Part shown: piece by piece, positions 23,588 to 34,958 of the stretch
Layout of the letters: the number at the start of each line of letters is the position of its first letter
Numbering within the stretch: position 1 is the stretch's first letter
From: Impatiens glandulifera
Taxonomy: Eukaryota; Streptophyta; Magnoliopsida; Ericales; Balsaminaceae
Assembly (NCBI RefSeq): GCF_907164915.1
Contig: NC_061863.1
Coordinates: 5,262,340 to 5,326,339 of the forward strand
Direction of reading: 5' to 3'
DNA: 64,000 nucleotides
Made by a program: the position numbers and the translations under genes
The notes under the pieces: generated by a model
The model's database searches: none
What the model saw: only the letters and a program-made list of their open reading frames with translations
Told to the model about the DNA's origin: nothing

Positions 23588-23660
23588 GACTCTGTGGCCC
23601 AATGGATAAGGCGCTGGTCTACGAAACCAGAGATTCTGGGTTCGATCCCCAGCAGAGTCG
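23588..23660 (+). tRNA. tRNA-Arg(ACG)
   Basis: A 73-base cloverleaf. The acceptor GACTCTG pairs with CAGAGTC, discriminator G. The anticodon stem CTGGT/ACCAG encloses CTACGAA, anticodon ACG. The T stem CTGGG/CCCAG is perfect around TTCGATC. No intron. Internal boxes A (TGGCCCAATGGATAAGG) and B (GGGTTCGATCC) are intact, and a T-run follows within 20 bases. This is the best candidate source of all tRNA-Arg fragments in the window. Confidence 0.95.
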
Positions 23661-24330
23661 AATATTTCTCAACTTTTTTAATCATTGTCGGTATTTTGTG
23701 AAGTGTTTTTTAGAGGATAAAATGTGGATAGAAAGTAGATGACGATGCTCTTAATCTTTTTGATTTTGACAAGTCTTTTTGGTTCAGGTTTTATATATTT
23801 TGTAGCGTTTACAAATACAACTTAGTTGGTAAAATGGGCCAATATATGAGAAATTAAATAAACTTAAATTAAGTCATATTTAAAAGATTTAAAAAATTAT
23901 TTTGAGTGTGGACTTTGAGTAGTTCATTTATGACTTCTTCCCGGTGACTCATCTCTCACTTCATTTGTTATTGTTCTACTTTCTGCACGATTTTGTCGAT
24001 ATCGTGTTCAGACTTAAATCTGTTTGCTCGCTTTGTTCTATTCTTTCCTTAGTTTTTTTGGATCGGTCGAAAGTCTTGAAATAGTAAAAATTTAAATATA
24101 TCAAGATCTTGTTCGGTCTCTTCTGGAATATTTTTCTCTTTATGTCTTTTTACGATCCAATGTGTAGTGAGATTTTTGGTTCTAGGAATCTATTTGATTA
24201 TGTATTCCTGATTTTGTTGAAGAGATTGATGTATGTCATGACGAATCGATTTGGTTTTCCATTAGGAGAAATTATTCCTAGGATTTATATCAATAACAGT
24301 TTCTTGGCAAGAAAGAATTTGAACGTCATT

Positions 24331-24389
24331 GAGTCCCAGGATAAAGCGCTGGTCTAAGAAACTAGAGATTCTGGGTTCGATCCCTAGCA
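24331..24389 (+). pseudogene. tRNA-Arg pseudogene at the start of the second duplicate
   Basis: GAGTCCCAGGATAAAGCGCT, GGTCTAAGAAACTAGAGATT and CTGGGTTCGATCCCTAGCA. The anticodon is changed, the D arm shortened and the acceptor 3' strand lost. Confidence 0.75.
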
Positions 24390-24765
24390 TTTCTCAACTT
24401 TTTTAATCATTGTCGGTATTTTGTGAAGTGTTTTTTACGAAGATAAAACGTGGATAGAAAGTAAATGACGATGCTCTTAATCTTTTTGATTTCGACAGGT
24501 TTTTTTTGGTCGAGGTTGTATATATTTCGTAGCGTTTACAAATACAACTTGGTTGGTAAAATGGGCCAATATATGCGAAATTAAATAAACTTAAATTAAG
24601 TCGTATTTACAAGTTTAAAAAAATTATTTTGAGTGTGGACTTTGAGTCGTTCATTTACGACTTCTTCCCGGTGACTCATCTCTCACTTCATTTGTTATTG
24701 TTCTACTTTCTGCACGATTTTGTTGATATCTGTGTTCAGACTTAAATTTATTTGTTCGCTTTGTT

Positions 24766-26117
24766 CTATTCTTTCCTTAGTTCTTTGGATCGTTGAAGGT
24801 CTTGAAATAGTAAAAATTTAAATATATCAATATTTTGTTCGGTCTCTTCGGGAAGTTTTTTCTCTTTATGTCTTTTTACGATCCAATGTGCAATAAGATT
24901 TTTGGTTATAGGAATCCATTTGATTATGTATTCCTGATTTTGTTGAAGAGATTGATTTATGTCATGACGAATCAGTTTGGTTTTCCAGTATGAGAAATTA
25001 TTCATAGAATTTATATCAATAATAATTTCTTGGGAATGAGAAAGAATTTGAACGTCATTGAGTCCTAGGCCTTTGGCGGTGATGATCGCAAATTTGATTG
25101 CTTCCATTTTAACGATGGTAATATTTTTCCATTAATTTCTTTTGTCTTGCTAATAAACAATTCCAATTTGTTTGTGCTAATAATGATTGCAATATGACTT
25201 TTGTTTGCATCATTATTTATGGTTGCGTCGATATGTGTAATGAATGTGTTATTCCCGACTAGAATATTAACTTTTGTTCGATGTTTTGTTGTTGTGGATA
25301 GTTTAGAGATATTTACATTTTGGAATGCAGTGTGTTCTTGTACATCTAGGTTTAAAATTTTGTCAACGTTCGTTGTTTGTCCTCTGAAAATAAAGGTATT
25401 CATTTCTTTCCAAATTTGCCAACAAAGATGAGCAATATGTTCATTTTGCTCGTCTCCTTTTTTTAAGTTGTGAGTGATCCAATCCTGAAAATTAAAATTA
25501 GTTATGTAAGGATTCGTACTATGCAGATTTGCATTTTGCGAAATTTTTTAAGGAAAGTGCATTCGATTAAAACATGTCTCTAGTTGTTTCATGATTAGAT
25601 TAACATTTTGTGCATAGTAAATCATTTTGAAAATTTTGCTAGCGAGATTGATCTTCGTTGCAACTGCTTCTTTCATAGCTCTCCACATATTTTTTTGAAG
25701 CACATTTTAAATCCCAAATATTTTTTCAAATTTGATTTTGATTTTGATTTTGACTAAGTTCGATCGAAGGATTTGAGATTTCTATTAAATAAATTTTTTT
25801 CACATTATATGTTTATTTTATGGTGTGTGGACAAACTATAACATCTTCTATATCTTTCTCACCCAATGGAATTGATAAAATTTCATTAACAATATCTATG
25901 TGAAAAAAATTATTTAATAGTTCCTTATCTCATTTCTCAATTCTTTAAATGAAAAGATCTTTAATAAATTGTTGCGAATAACTACTTGAATTTTGGAGAG
26001 TGGTACCTGAAGGAAGCCACTAGTATTCCCAAATTTTGAAATTCTTACCCGAAATGATTTATCATTTTGTATTTTTGTAAGAAGTGTCTTGCTCATATAA
26101 AAAAATTCCATTTCCAT
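24766..26117 (-). pseudogene. LINE (non-LTR retrotransposon) 3' remnant: linker, zf-RVT, RNase H
   Basis: Read on the minus strand, three consecutive parts of a plant L1-type ORF2 appear in shifting frames. First a linker with ELLNNFFHIDIVNEILSIPL (about 25935-25860). Then a zinc-binding RT segment with WRAMKEAVATKINLASKIFK and a degraded Cys region (about 25690-25550). Then an RNase H-like domain: THIDATINNDANKSHIAIII, a frame change near 25100, and MEAIKFAIITAKGLGLNDVQ to WIPITKNLIAHWIV (25250-24880). Stops and frameshifts show it is dead. The RT domain itself is missing. Confidence 0.7.
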
Positions 26118-26229
26118 GAGGAGTTTGTCTTGTTACTTGAGTTTCAAAAGGTTTTGTTTGGGAAATAATTGGCTTTAAGTGTTTTAGCCCTAAACAACTC
26201 ATTTCCTCACATATTTTATAATATACAAC

Positions 26230-26487
26230 ATGACATTTTTATTCTCATTTGGGCTAACCAATCATCTCATTCTACATTTATCCATCTCAATTAACCTCTC
26301 ATCTCGTAACTTTACACACTTTCACTTCGGTCAAATCAACAATCCCAACATTGTCACAATTTCTTTTACCCTCACTTTGACCCCAACAATCCCTAATTTT
26401 TATCATTACTTCAACCTTACCAATTTATTTCACCCTTCATTTTGCCTCCCTCCACTAATCCCCTTACACTTTCATTTCGGCCAAATT
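26230..26487. repeat. Pyrimidine-rich minisatellite, left part
   Basis: Degenerate units of ACTTTCA(C/T)TTCGG(T/C)C followed by AAAT, TTACCCTCACTTTGACCCC and AACAATCCC. The same array resumes at 27775, so the two parts were probably continuous before the copia insertion. Confidence 0.75.
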
Positions 26488-27774
26488 TGTTGAATTATGT
26501 TCCTAAGAGCAGATCTATGTCGAGAAACATGAGAAGTCAGTCCACGTCTGGGTGGACATTTAATTGTTGGAATTGTGGTAGCAAAGTCATTTAAAGAGGA
26601 ACTGCAAAACACCGAAGAGAAACGATGATAATAAAATGATCTAGCCAACATTGTTAAAGAAAATGACATTGATGCGTTGCTTCTGTCAGTTGATAGCCCG
26701 ATAGACTCATGGGTTTTGGAATCGAGAGCATCTTTCCACACCACTACTCACAAAGAATTAATGGAGAATTATGTGGCTAAAAACTGTTAGAAAGTTTATC
26801 TTGTAGATGGTGAGCTACTATATATTGTAGGTATGGGGGACATCAAATTGAAAATAGCAAATAATTCTATTTGGAAGATTAATAAGGTGAGACACATTCC
26901 AAGTTTAATGTGCAATCTGATTTCTGTTACACAACTTGATGAAGAAGGTCATAGTTTCAGTTGTGGAAATGGTGCGTGGAAAATGACTAAAGGAGCAATA
27001 ATTATTGTTTGAGGTCACAAAGTTGTAACGTTATACACGACTTCAATGTGTAAAGACATAGTTGTTGTTGTTTTTGATGACTCAAAGAATAGTGAGTTAT
27101 GGCATTGTAGGTTAGGTCATATGAGCAAAAACGGATGAATTTTTTTTGAAGAATGGTCAGATTCCAGAATTGAAGTCTGTTGAAAATGAGTTATACAAAA
27201 TTGTATTCTTGGAAAACATAAACATGTGAGTTTCTTAAAGATTAGGAAGGAACTTAAGAAATAAAGACTAGAATTGGTACATACTGATGTGTGGGGACCT
27301 GCACATGTTTCTTCTATTATTGGACACTACTATGTGACATTTATAGATGATTTGACCAAAAAATGGGTTTATTTTATGAAGCACAAGTCTGAAATATTTG
27401 TTATTTTCAAAAAGTGGAAGATTTTGGTAGAAAATGAAACAAATCAGAAGGTTAAGAGTTTGAGATCCAACAACGACGGTGAATATATCAATTCAGATTT
27501 CAGAGAGTATTGTATTTTGAACGAGATCAATATGGTGAAGATTGTTCCACGAACGCCTCAAGAGAATGTAGTAGTTGAAAAGTTGAATCGAACATTGAAT
27601 AAGCGTGTTAGAAGCATGATATTGAATGTTGGACTGCCTAAAACCTTATGGGCAAAAGTGACGTAACTCATTTGAGTGAACTAATATAAATTTGTGTCTT
27701 CTTGTCTTCTTTTTTTCTTGTGTCTTTACAGATCGTTTCAAACAGGTTATATTTGAGGGATCAGAATCCTAACA
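26488..27774 (+). pseudogene. Ty1/copia polyprotein remnant (zinc knuckle, protease, integrase)
   Basis: Plus-strand frames give the Gag tail (CWNCGSK, a damaged zinc knuckle). A protease region follows, with WVLESRASFHTTTHKE where active copies have DSGAS, and then ISVTQLDEEGHSFSCG. Next come LWHCRLGHMSKNG (pre-integrase) and an integrase core from 27274 (HTDVWGPAHVSS, GHYYVTFIDDLTKKWVYF, RTPQENVVVEKLNRTL). It stops abruptly after ETLWAKVT-like sequence at about 27665, without reverse transcriptase. The next ~110 bases, ending CCTAACA, resemble a copia LTR end. Flanks are AAATT before TG at 26488 and AAATG after 27774, a possible imperfect 5-bp target duplication. Many stops: not functional. 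Confidence 0.75.
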
Positions 27775-29140
27775 AAATGAACCATCTCCAATATTACCAA
27801 TTTATTTTACCCTCACTTTGGCCCCCACCAATCCTTACATGTTTATATACTTACTTCGACTTTACCAATTTCTTTTACCCTCACTTTGACATCACCAATC
27901 CCCTTACATTTTCACTTCGGTAAAATAGACCGTCTCCAATATTACAAATTTCTTTTACCCTTACTTTTCCCCTATCAATCCCCACTTTCTTATTCTTTAA
28001 CCTTCGCTTTGGCCTCACCAATCCCCTTACACTTTCACTTCGGTCAAATCAACCATATACAATATTACCATTTTGTTTTACCCTCACTTTGCCCCCAATC
28101 AATCCCTACTTTCTTATCCACACTTCACACCTTACACTTTCACTTAGGTTAAATCAACCATCTTCAATATTATTAATCACTTTTACCCCTCACTTTGGAT
28201 CACCAATCCCCAATTGACATATAATCTTGTGACCTTACTTTCCCTCCGGTCAAACCAACCATCTCCAACATTACCAATTAATTTTACCCTCATTTTGGCT
28301 CCGTCAATCCCATTTTCTTATCATCACTTCGACTTTATCAGTCTCTTTTACTTTCACTTTGTCCTATACCAATCCCCATTTTTTTATCATGACTTTGACT
28401 AAGACCTTACACTTTCACTTAGGTCAAATCAACCATACCCTCACTTTGACCCCATCAATCCTCACTTTGACTAAGACTTTACACTTTGACTGGTCAAATC
28501 AACGATCTCCAACATTACCAATTTATTTTACCATCACTTTGTCCCCCCACCAATCCTTACATTCTTATCCTCTCTTAGGCTTTAACAATTTATTTTATCC
28601 TCATTTTGGCCTCACCAATCCCCTTACACTTTTACTTGGTCAAATCAACCATCTCCAATATTAAAAATTTATTCTTATCCTAACTTCGACTTTACTATTT
28701 TTTTACTCTCACTTTGGCCCACCACCAATATCCTTACACTCTTACTTCGGTCAAATCAACCATCTTTCAATATTATAAATTTATTATTATCTTCACTTCG
28801 ACTTTACCAATTTCTCCTACTCTCACATTGCCCCCCCCCTAATCCCCACTTTTGTATACTGACTCCGACTTAGACCTTACATCCTCACTTAGGTCAAATA
28901 AACTATACCCTCACTTTGACCCCACCAATCCCCAGTTTACACTTGGTCAAATAAACTATACCCTCACTTTGACCCCACCAATCCCCAGTTTACACTTTCT
29001 TATTATCTTATATTTTCACTTCGGTCAAATCAATTATCTCTAACATTACTAATCTCTTTTACCCTCACTTTATCCAACCTCAATCGATCTCTCATCTCTT
29101 AACTTTACTTTCACTTCGATCAAACAATCTAATCTCACGA
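27775..29140. repeat. Pyrimidine-rich minisatellite, main part
   Basis: A degenerate array on the plus strand with recurring CACTTTCACTTCGGTCAAAT, CAACCATCTCCAATATTACC, AATTTCTTTTACCCTCACTT and TGACCCCACCAATCCCC. Unit length varies around 80-120 bp. ORFs across it are by-products of its composition. Confidence 0.85.
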
Positions 29141-29428
29141 CCATGTTTTGCATTCAATTATCTACTCACTTCAACGCGTCTAGTGAGATTTGGACATTTG
29201 TCCTTATTATGTATATATTTTGAACACTTTAACCACTGTACTAATTAGGAGTGTTGATTTATATTTATAATTTTGTGTATGTATACATAATTTTCATTTA
29301 TTTATATTTATTATTAAAATAAAAAATAAATAAATATGTTATATAAAAAAATATTATTTCCATAATGAATTAGTATCTCTTTTACAAATATTTTTTATAA
29401 ATATTCAACTTTTTATATTATTACTATT

Positions 29429-29431
<3 letters not shown>

Positions 29432-29474
<43 letters not shown>
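29432..29474. repeat. (TA)n microsatellite
   Basis: About 21 TA units immediately before the pogo-like terminus. Confidence 0.95.
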
Positions 29475-29477
<3 letters not shown>

Positions 29478-30240
29478 GACTCTCTGTAAAATAATATTCG
29501 ATAAAATTATAACCTCGATAAAGTAAAAAATTCTTACAGTCCTGACTCGGGCCGAATAACTAATTAATAATTTCGATAAATTTATTAAGTAATATAATTT
29601 TTTGGCACATATAGATCACAATCGATATATAAAGTACTAATATACTATTTTTTTTTATAATTTAAAGTGCCTTAGTGAAATATGAGTCCACCGTTGTCTA
29701 CTTTGTATGAAAATTTATATCCATTTGAATCTCATCCCTCACTTTTTGTAAAGTTTTATAAAGTTGTGGAGTGCTTTTATCATATTGTAGGAGAAAATCA
29801 ATAAGTTTCATTGCTGGTCTAATTGCTTCTTTGCGAGAAATAGGCTCCAAAACACGACTAGCTATTATCCTCATTGTCTTCATCTTGATTATTTTCTCTA
29901 AGACTCTCAATGATTTCTTAATCAGTTAAAATCTCGGTCGTATCGTTTTCACCCGGATAATCTAAGAGTTGATCCACATAAGATATTACACCATTTACCG
30001 TACATATTAAATGACTTTAAAAACAGAAAAAGTTATAAGTAGTTGATTATACTTTAGTAACTTATACAATAAACCTCACTATATAAAATTTGAATTTTAA
30101 AATTTAACAATATTCAATAAAATTATATTTTATTATAATTATACATGTAAAATAATAAATTATTACTTTATCGAATAGATAATATTTTGATAATATAATA
30201 TATTTTTTTAGCTGCTTCAACGTTATTGCTCTAGAGAATA
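29475..30240 (-). mobile_element. Pogo/Tigger-type (Lemi1-like) element remnant
   Basis: 29475 onward reads AGTAGACTCTCTGTAAAATA, then ATATTCGATAAAATTATAACCTCGATAAAG, ACTCGGGCCGAATAA. This is the layout of plant pogo-type terminal sequence (AGTAGAACCTCTATAAATTAATA, runs of TCGATAAA, then TGGGCC). A transposase C-terminus lies just inside. The other end is uncertain; TTATCGAATAGATAATATTTT near 30170 may be the decayed inverted copy. Confidence 0.5.
29662..29995 (-). pseudogene. Pogo/Tigger-like transposase, C-terminal fragment
   Basis: Minus-strand frames read TEILTD*EIIESLRENNQDED and then, after a frame change near 29830, AIRPAMKLIDFLLQYDKS, TPQLYKTLQKVRDEI and *TTVDSYFTKAL to a stop at 29664-29662. 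LTD-EI, an acidic run, a FLLQ helix and a terminal TT(I/V)DSYF are hallmarks of plant CENP-B/DDE (Tigger) proteins. At least two nonsense codons and one frameshift. The catalytic part is absent. Confidence 0.6.
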
Positions 30241-30459
30241 TATTATATGTATATATTTTTAAAATATTTAATAAATATTTATAGTTTTAATATATTTAAA
30301 TTAAAATTTCATTTTTAAAATTTAATAATTTTGCATTTAAGGTGGTTATATATTTATATATGAATTATTATTTTAAACTTCTTTAATATTGTGTAATTAT
30401 TATATATTGAGAAAATAAATTAGGAGAGATATTTTTTATCTAGGATAATAGATATAATT

Positions 30460-30706
30460 TATCCGTTTCGCTCCATGCTGTTTCGCGTGTCAATCTGTGC
30501 CGTTTCCCGTGCCGACCGTGCCGTTTCGCATAACGCAAAGCACTTAGCGAAACGCGAAGTACTTAACAAAACGCGAAGTACTTCGCGAGCCGACCGTGCC
30601 GCTTCGCGTGCCGTCCGTGCCGTTTCGCGTGTCGTCCGTGCCAACCGTGCCGACTCGCGTAACGCGAAGTACTTAGCGAAACGTGAAGCACTTAACGAAA
30701 CGCGAA
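30460..30706. repeat. CpG palindrome array left of the CACTA insertion (MULE-like)
   Basis: Repeated GCGAAACGCGAAGTACTTAG and CCGTGCCG(T/A)TTCGCGT motifs. The same vocabulary (TACTTCGCGAAACGCGAAAC) resumes directly after the CACTA right end at 39183, so the CACTA element inserted into this array. Confidence 0.75.
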
Positions 30707-30719
30707 CACTGGTGAAAAA

Positions 30720-31460
30720 AGGGTCAAAACCGAGAGTTAAAACTCTCGGTTTTGACCCTATAACTTTCGGTGAAGACACCTTACCGAAGGTTTTAGTAAC
30801 CCTCGCCATCCCTCGGTATTGATACTCTCGGGACTTCCATAAAGAGAAAAACCGAGAGTTATATGAAAACTTTCGGATTTTTCTCTTTGTGGAAAAACCG
30901 AGGGTTTTACAAGAACTTTCGGTTTTTCTCTTTTTGGAAAAACCGAGGGTTTTATAAAGACCTTTCGGTTTTTCTCTTTTGTGGAAAAACCGAGGGTTTT
31001 ATATAGACCTTTCGGTTTTCTTCTTTTTACAAATAACTTTCGGTTTTTCTCTGTGTGGAAAAACCGAGGGTTTTGCAAAGAACTTTCGGTTTTACCCGAA
31101 GAGGAAAACCGAGAGTTATATACAAAACTTTCGGTTTTCCTCTTCGGTTAAAACCGAAAGTTTTGTAAATAACTCTCGGTTTTCCTCTTCGGGTAAAACC
31201 GAGAGTTTTCCACTAACTCTCGGTTTTCTCCTTTTCAAGAAAACCGAAAGTTATATTAAAACTCTCGGATTTTACCCGAAGAGGAAAACCGAAAGTTTTG
31301 TAAATAACTCTCGGTTTTCCTCTTTAGGATAAAATCCGAGGGTTTGTCATATAACTCTCGGTTTTCTCTTTGGCTAAAAACCGAGAGTTTTCTAATATCT
31401 CTCGTTTTTTCCAAAAAGAGAAAAACCGAGAGATTTCAATATTACTTTCGGTTTTTTCCC
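30720..31460. repeat. Subterminal hairpin repeats, left side
   Basis: More than a dozen units in which AAAACCGA(A/G)(A/G)GTT is followed after a short spacer by its inverted copy AACTYTCGGTTTT. Units are 40-70 bp apart. Translations across it are artefacts. Confidence 0.9.
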
Positions 31461-31683
31461 CTAAATTTTTAAAAATGTGCGGATTATTTTGCTCGCAACC
31501 AAAACCTAACCAAAACCTGTTCAGCCAAACCAATATATTAATGATAAAAGAAATGCAGCATACATTAAACGATCACATTAATTGATCGTGAACATTACAA
31601 AATTCGAAACCAAACAAATATTCCGAACAATCTGTTATAAATTCAACTACTATAATGAAAACATGTTCATAATCGAAACAACC

Positions 31684-33821
31684 TTAGCTTGTGGGGGGAG
31701 GAGGTGGTTGTTGCCTCATATATAATTCGATTCTCTCCATTCTCGCGTTCATCTCTGACTTCTCCCTCTCCATTTTTTCGGTAATCTCTAACTTCTCCCT
31801 CTCCATTCTTTCCACAATTTCTTGCTTTTCCGATTGCAATTCTTCCATTTTCCGCCTTCTTTCTTCATCTCTCTTCTCCAGTTCCTCCAGCTTGAGCTTC
31901 ATTATTTGATTCTCTTCTAACAATCGCTCATTGTTTCGCTGTGAACTGTTTCCACTACGACGATCCTCACGAAAGTGTGTGGGCCGGACGCCTGATCCCA
32001 TTCCGAACACTACCCCGTGTTTTTGTTGTCCGAACACCCTCTCCGTCAATTCAAAATCCGATATTCCGGGTTCGTTACTAACAACCTCCTCCATCTCAGC
32101 CTGCACAATTCAAATAAAATATCATTTATATAATAAAAAACTAGGCATATTCAATTCACTTACAATTTTCTCTTGCACGTGTTCGTCCGGAACGGGTGTT
32201 GGGTTTTCTTGTGTCGGTTTTGGTGTACGGGTCCTCTTGAATACTTCAATTACAGACGGTGGCCGTCCCATTTCAATCGCCTGTTGAAATAAATTATTTA
32301 TATAATTAATAACAATTTTTATATTAAGTTATTACAAATAATGAACTTACCAACTCGTCTTCAATTTGTGCAAACGGTCTACTTCCCGTTCGATGAGGGA
32401 ATTTCAGATTCTTCCGGTTCTTCATATTGGTAGAACTGTGTCTCTGTATTTGAAATAACAAATGAAGTTAGATTAATTAATATCAACTTTTATTTGAATT
32501 ATGAAACCGTACCTTAAACGTTTCTGTGAAGAAATGGTTGCGACACACAAACTCCCAATCATCTCGATTGTAGTCCGGTGGAGGATTAGCCAGTACCGCC
32601 GCCTCGTCTCCCTTGTGGACGCGGATATAATTCTTGTTCAAATCCGACCGCCATCTATCCCATATCTGATTGGCGTGTCCCAACCCCGTCGTTCGAAAAT
32701 TCTCAATGTCACCATTAGTCGCTTCGAACGGATCCTGAAATAAATAACATCCAAATGTTACAAATAATTATTTAATGACGTAATGTATAATCAAGTTATA
32801 AGTAGTACCTTGATAGCAATCCACAGTGAATCCAATTGTTCTGCACTTAAAGCCTTCCACTTGAGAAGACGGTGTGAGACGGCTGCGGGGTCCCGGATAA
32901 TCGACCCCACATGTCTAGACCACCGTGTTCTTCCCACATCTGTACCGCCTGGCCTCCCATCCTTCTCTCTAAACGTTAGAGGGATCCTCGTCCCCGCTAG
33001 CCTCTTAGACAACGCAATATTCTTGTTCTTCCCCAGTCTCTTGCGGGCAGAAGATTCTTCAAAATTATCAAAATCTTAATTAAATATGTCAATCAATTGA
33101 AACACTAACTAATTTGTAAACGAAATACCTGTCGATGATGGGTCGGGAGTGGTATGAGTTTGGCAATTGAGCGTCAATCGGTAATATGTAGTCTTTAAGC
33201 AGACGCAGCAACATATCGAACGAAGAATTCGTCCATTGACATACATTTTTTATGTGAAGTAGTTTCAGTAGTGCCGATGATTTCGTTATTCGAGCACCTT
33301 CATACAATGGTCGTTTGGAATCATCAAACAATTTATAAAATCTTTGCGCATCTTCGACTGGTTCATCGTTGCTCGGGACGTCATTAACGTTTGGGAACAT
33401 ATCGTTTATAAATTCGTGCATATATCGTTCTTCGTTGACCTGTTCATTAACTGTATTATTCATCTCCGGTCTCGGATCGTTGAATTCCGGCACGGCATCC
33501 TCCGACTGATCATCGTCGTCATCATCATCGTAGTCATCGGCATCTTCATCGACATCTTCATTAACCACTTGAGTAGTGCGTCTCTTTTCTCCATGAAAAT
33601 ACCAATACTCATAATGAATATTTATTCCATAAACGATGAGGTGAGTCTTCACTTCGTCTATTTCCATAAACGGCGTGTTCAAGCATTTCACGCAGGGACA
33701 TTTCACGGTTTGTCGGGATGTATTCCTAACAGCATACTCGAGGAATTTGTCAACACCTTCCTCGTAATCTGGATGATCTCGACGTAAGGTCATCCAGCTT
33801 TTATCGGGTACTTCCATATTT
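31684..33821 (-). pseudogene. CACTA gene: TNPD N-terminus fused out of frame to a complete-looking TNPA
   Basis: First coding exon 33821-33129 (ATG 33817) encodes a transposase-associated domain: DKSWMTLRRDHPDYEEGVDK, CPCVKCLN, W..HGE. Acidic sequence follows, and it stops at LPNSYHS where TNPD should enter its catalytic region. The same exon's 3' edge, in another frame, reads PDPSST and splices into 33056-32809, 32734-32513, 32443-32351, 32280-32164 and 32100-31684. All are GT-AG and, after the first, phase 0. These encode a TNPA/Transposase_24 protein: SKRLAGTRIPLTFREKDGRP, GHANQIWDRWRSDLNKNYI, NRDDWEFVCRNHFFTETFK, then a coiled coil ending RQQPPPPPTS. Splicing from ATG 33817 enters the wrong frame, so an intact fusion is not made. 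Confidence 0.8.
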
Positions 33822-34958
33822 CTAATAAAATGGAAAACAACCCGCATTATTATTAACTTAAATTTGTCTAAATTAATTAGGCTTACATAATGCTAACATA
33901 ATTTCTACTTATTCTATCATTATCCAACTAAAATTCAATTTAATCTAATATTATAACCAAAATTACACATAAACAAACAATAATAAAACCTAACATAAAT
34001 TTAACTTCAATCTAACATACATATATTCTAACATTATTTCATTCATACACATTTCAAAACCTATTTAAATTATAATTCAACATTATTTCACTCATACACA
34101 TTTCAAACCTAATCTAACATAATCTAACATAAATCAAACATAATACCTAATCTAACATACTTCAAATCAAACATAAATCTAGACTTAAATCTAACATGAA
34201 AATCTAACATAAATCTAACATGAAACTAACCTAATCATATAATAAACCAACAAGAACTAACCTTGCACAAACAGAGCGACGAACAAGATCAGTGGATGTA
34301 GATCGACGGGCGGGCAGCGGGCGACTGAAATTCCCAATCCAAACCTAATAACAATAACCAACATTAATATAACCAAATTTTCATGAATCAAATCAAAATA
34401 ACCTAATGTATAACATATCATTACTTAATCTAACCAACATTCAAACCAACAAACAATCAAACCAATCAAACCAACAAACAATCAAACCAAATCACAACCA
34501 AACCAAAACCTAAATCAAACATCAATTATACCTAAAACAAAACTCAAATATTTAACCCAAATCAAAGCAACCAAAATCAAACAAATAACACAATCCAAAA
34601 CAATTTCTAAACTTTTTTAACAAAAATATAAACCTAATCTAACAATAATCCAACATAATCTAAACAAAAACAAAATCCAACAACCAATTTGAAAAACCTA
34701 ATCCAAATCCCAATCCAAAACCAAATCTAAAAATCCAATTCAAACAAATTCAATTCAAATCATACAAATTTCTAAAATCAAATCCAATTCAATTCTAAAT
34801 CAAATATCTAACATAATTTCAATTAAATTCCAAAAACTCAAATCCAATCTGACCTAATCTAAAATCTAATAGATTCAATCCTAAAATCTAACTAATCTAA
34901 CCTAAAATCCAATCTAACCTAAATTCAAACTAATATATATATAACTTCAATAACTAAC

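Larger units (their letters stand above)
23588..25064 (+). repeat. Tandem duplication of tRNA plus ~670-bp flank
   Basis: Unit 1 (23588-24330) and unit 2 (24331-25064) align throughout: AATCATTGTCGGTATTTTGTG, GATGACGATGCTCTTAATC, GACTTCTTCCCGGTGACTCA and CAGACTTAAAT all occur twice in the same order. Unit 1 begins with the intact tRNA, unit 2 with a decayed one. Each unit includes the C-terminal part of a LINE RNase H frame on the minus strand; only unit 2 continues into the rest of the LINE remnant. Confidence 0.85.

Noticed and set aside
27702..29043. Chain of ORFs rich in HFHFGQINH and LTLTP
   Set aside because: They follow the pyrimidine minisatellite and have no independent coding signal.
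30459..31585. Several 60-120 codon ORFs on both strands
   Set aside because: They translate palindrome and hairpin repeats, with the same motif read in many frames.
33344..33787. 147-codon plus-strand ORF
   Set aside because: Antisense shadow of the acidic TNPD exon.
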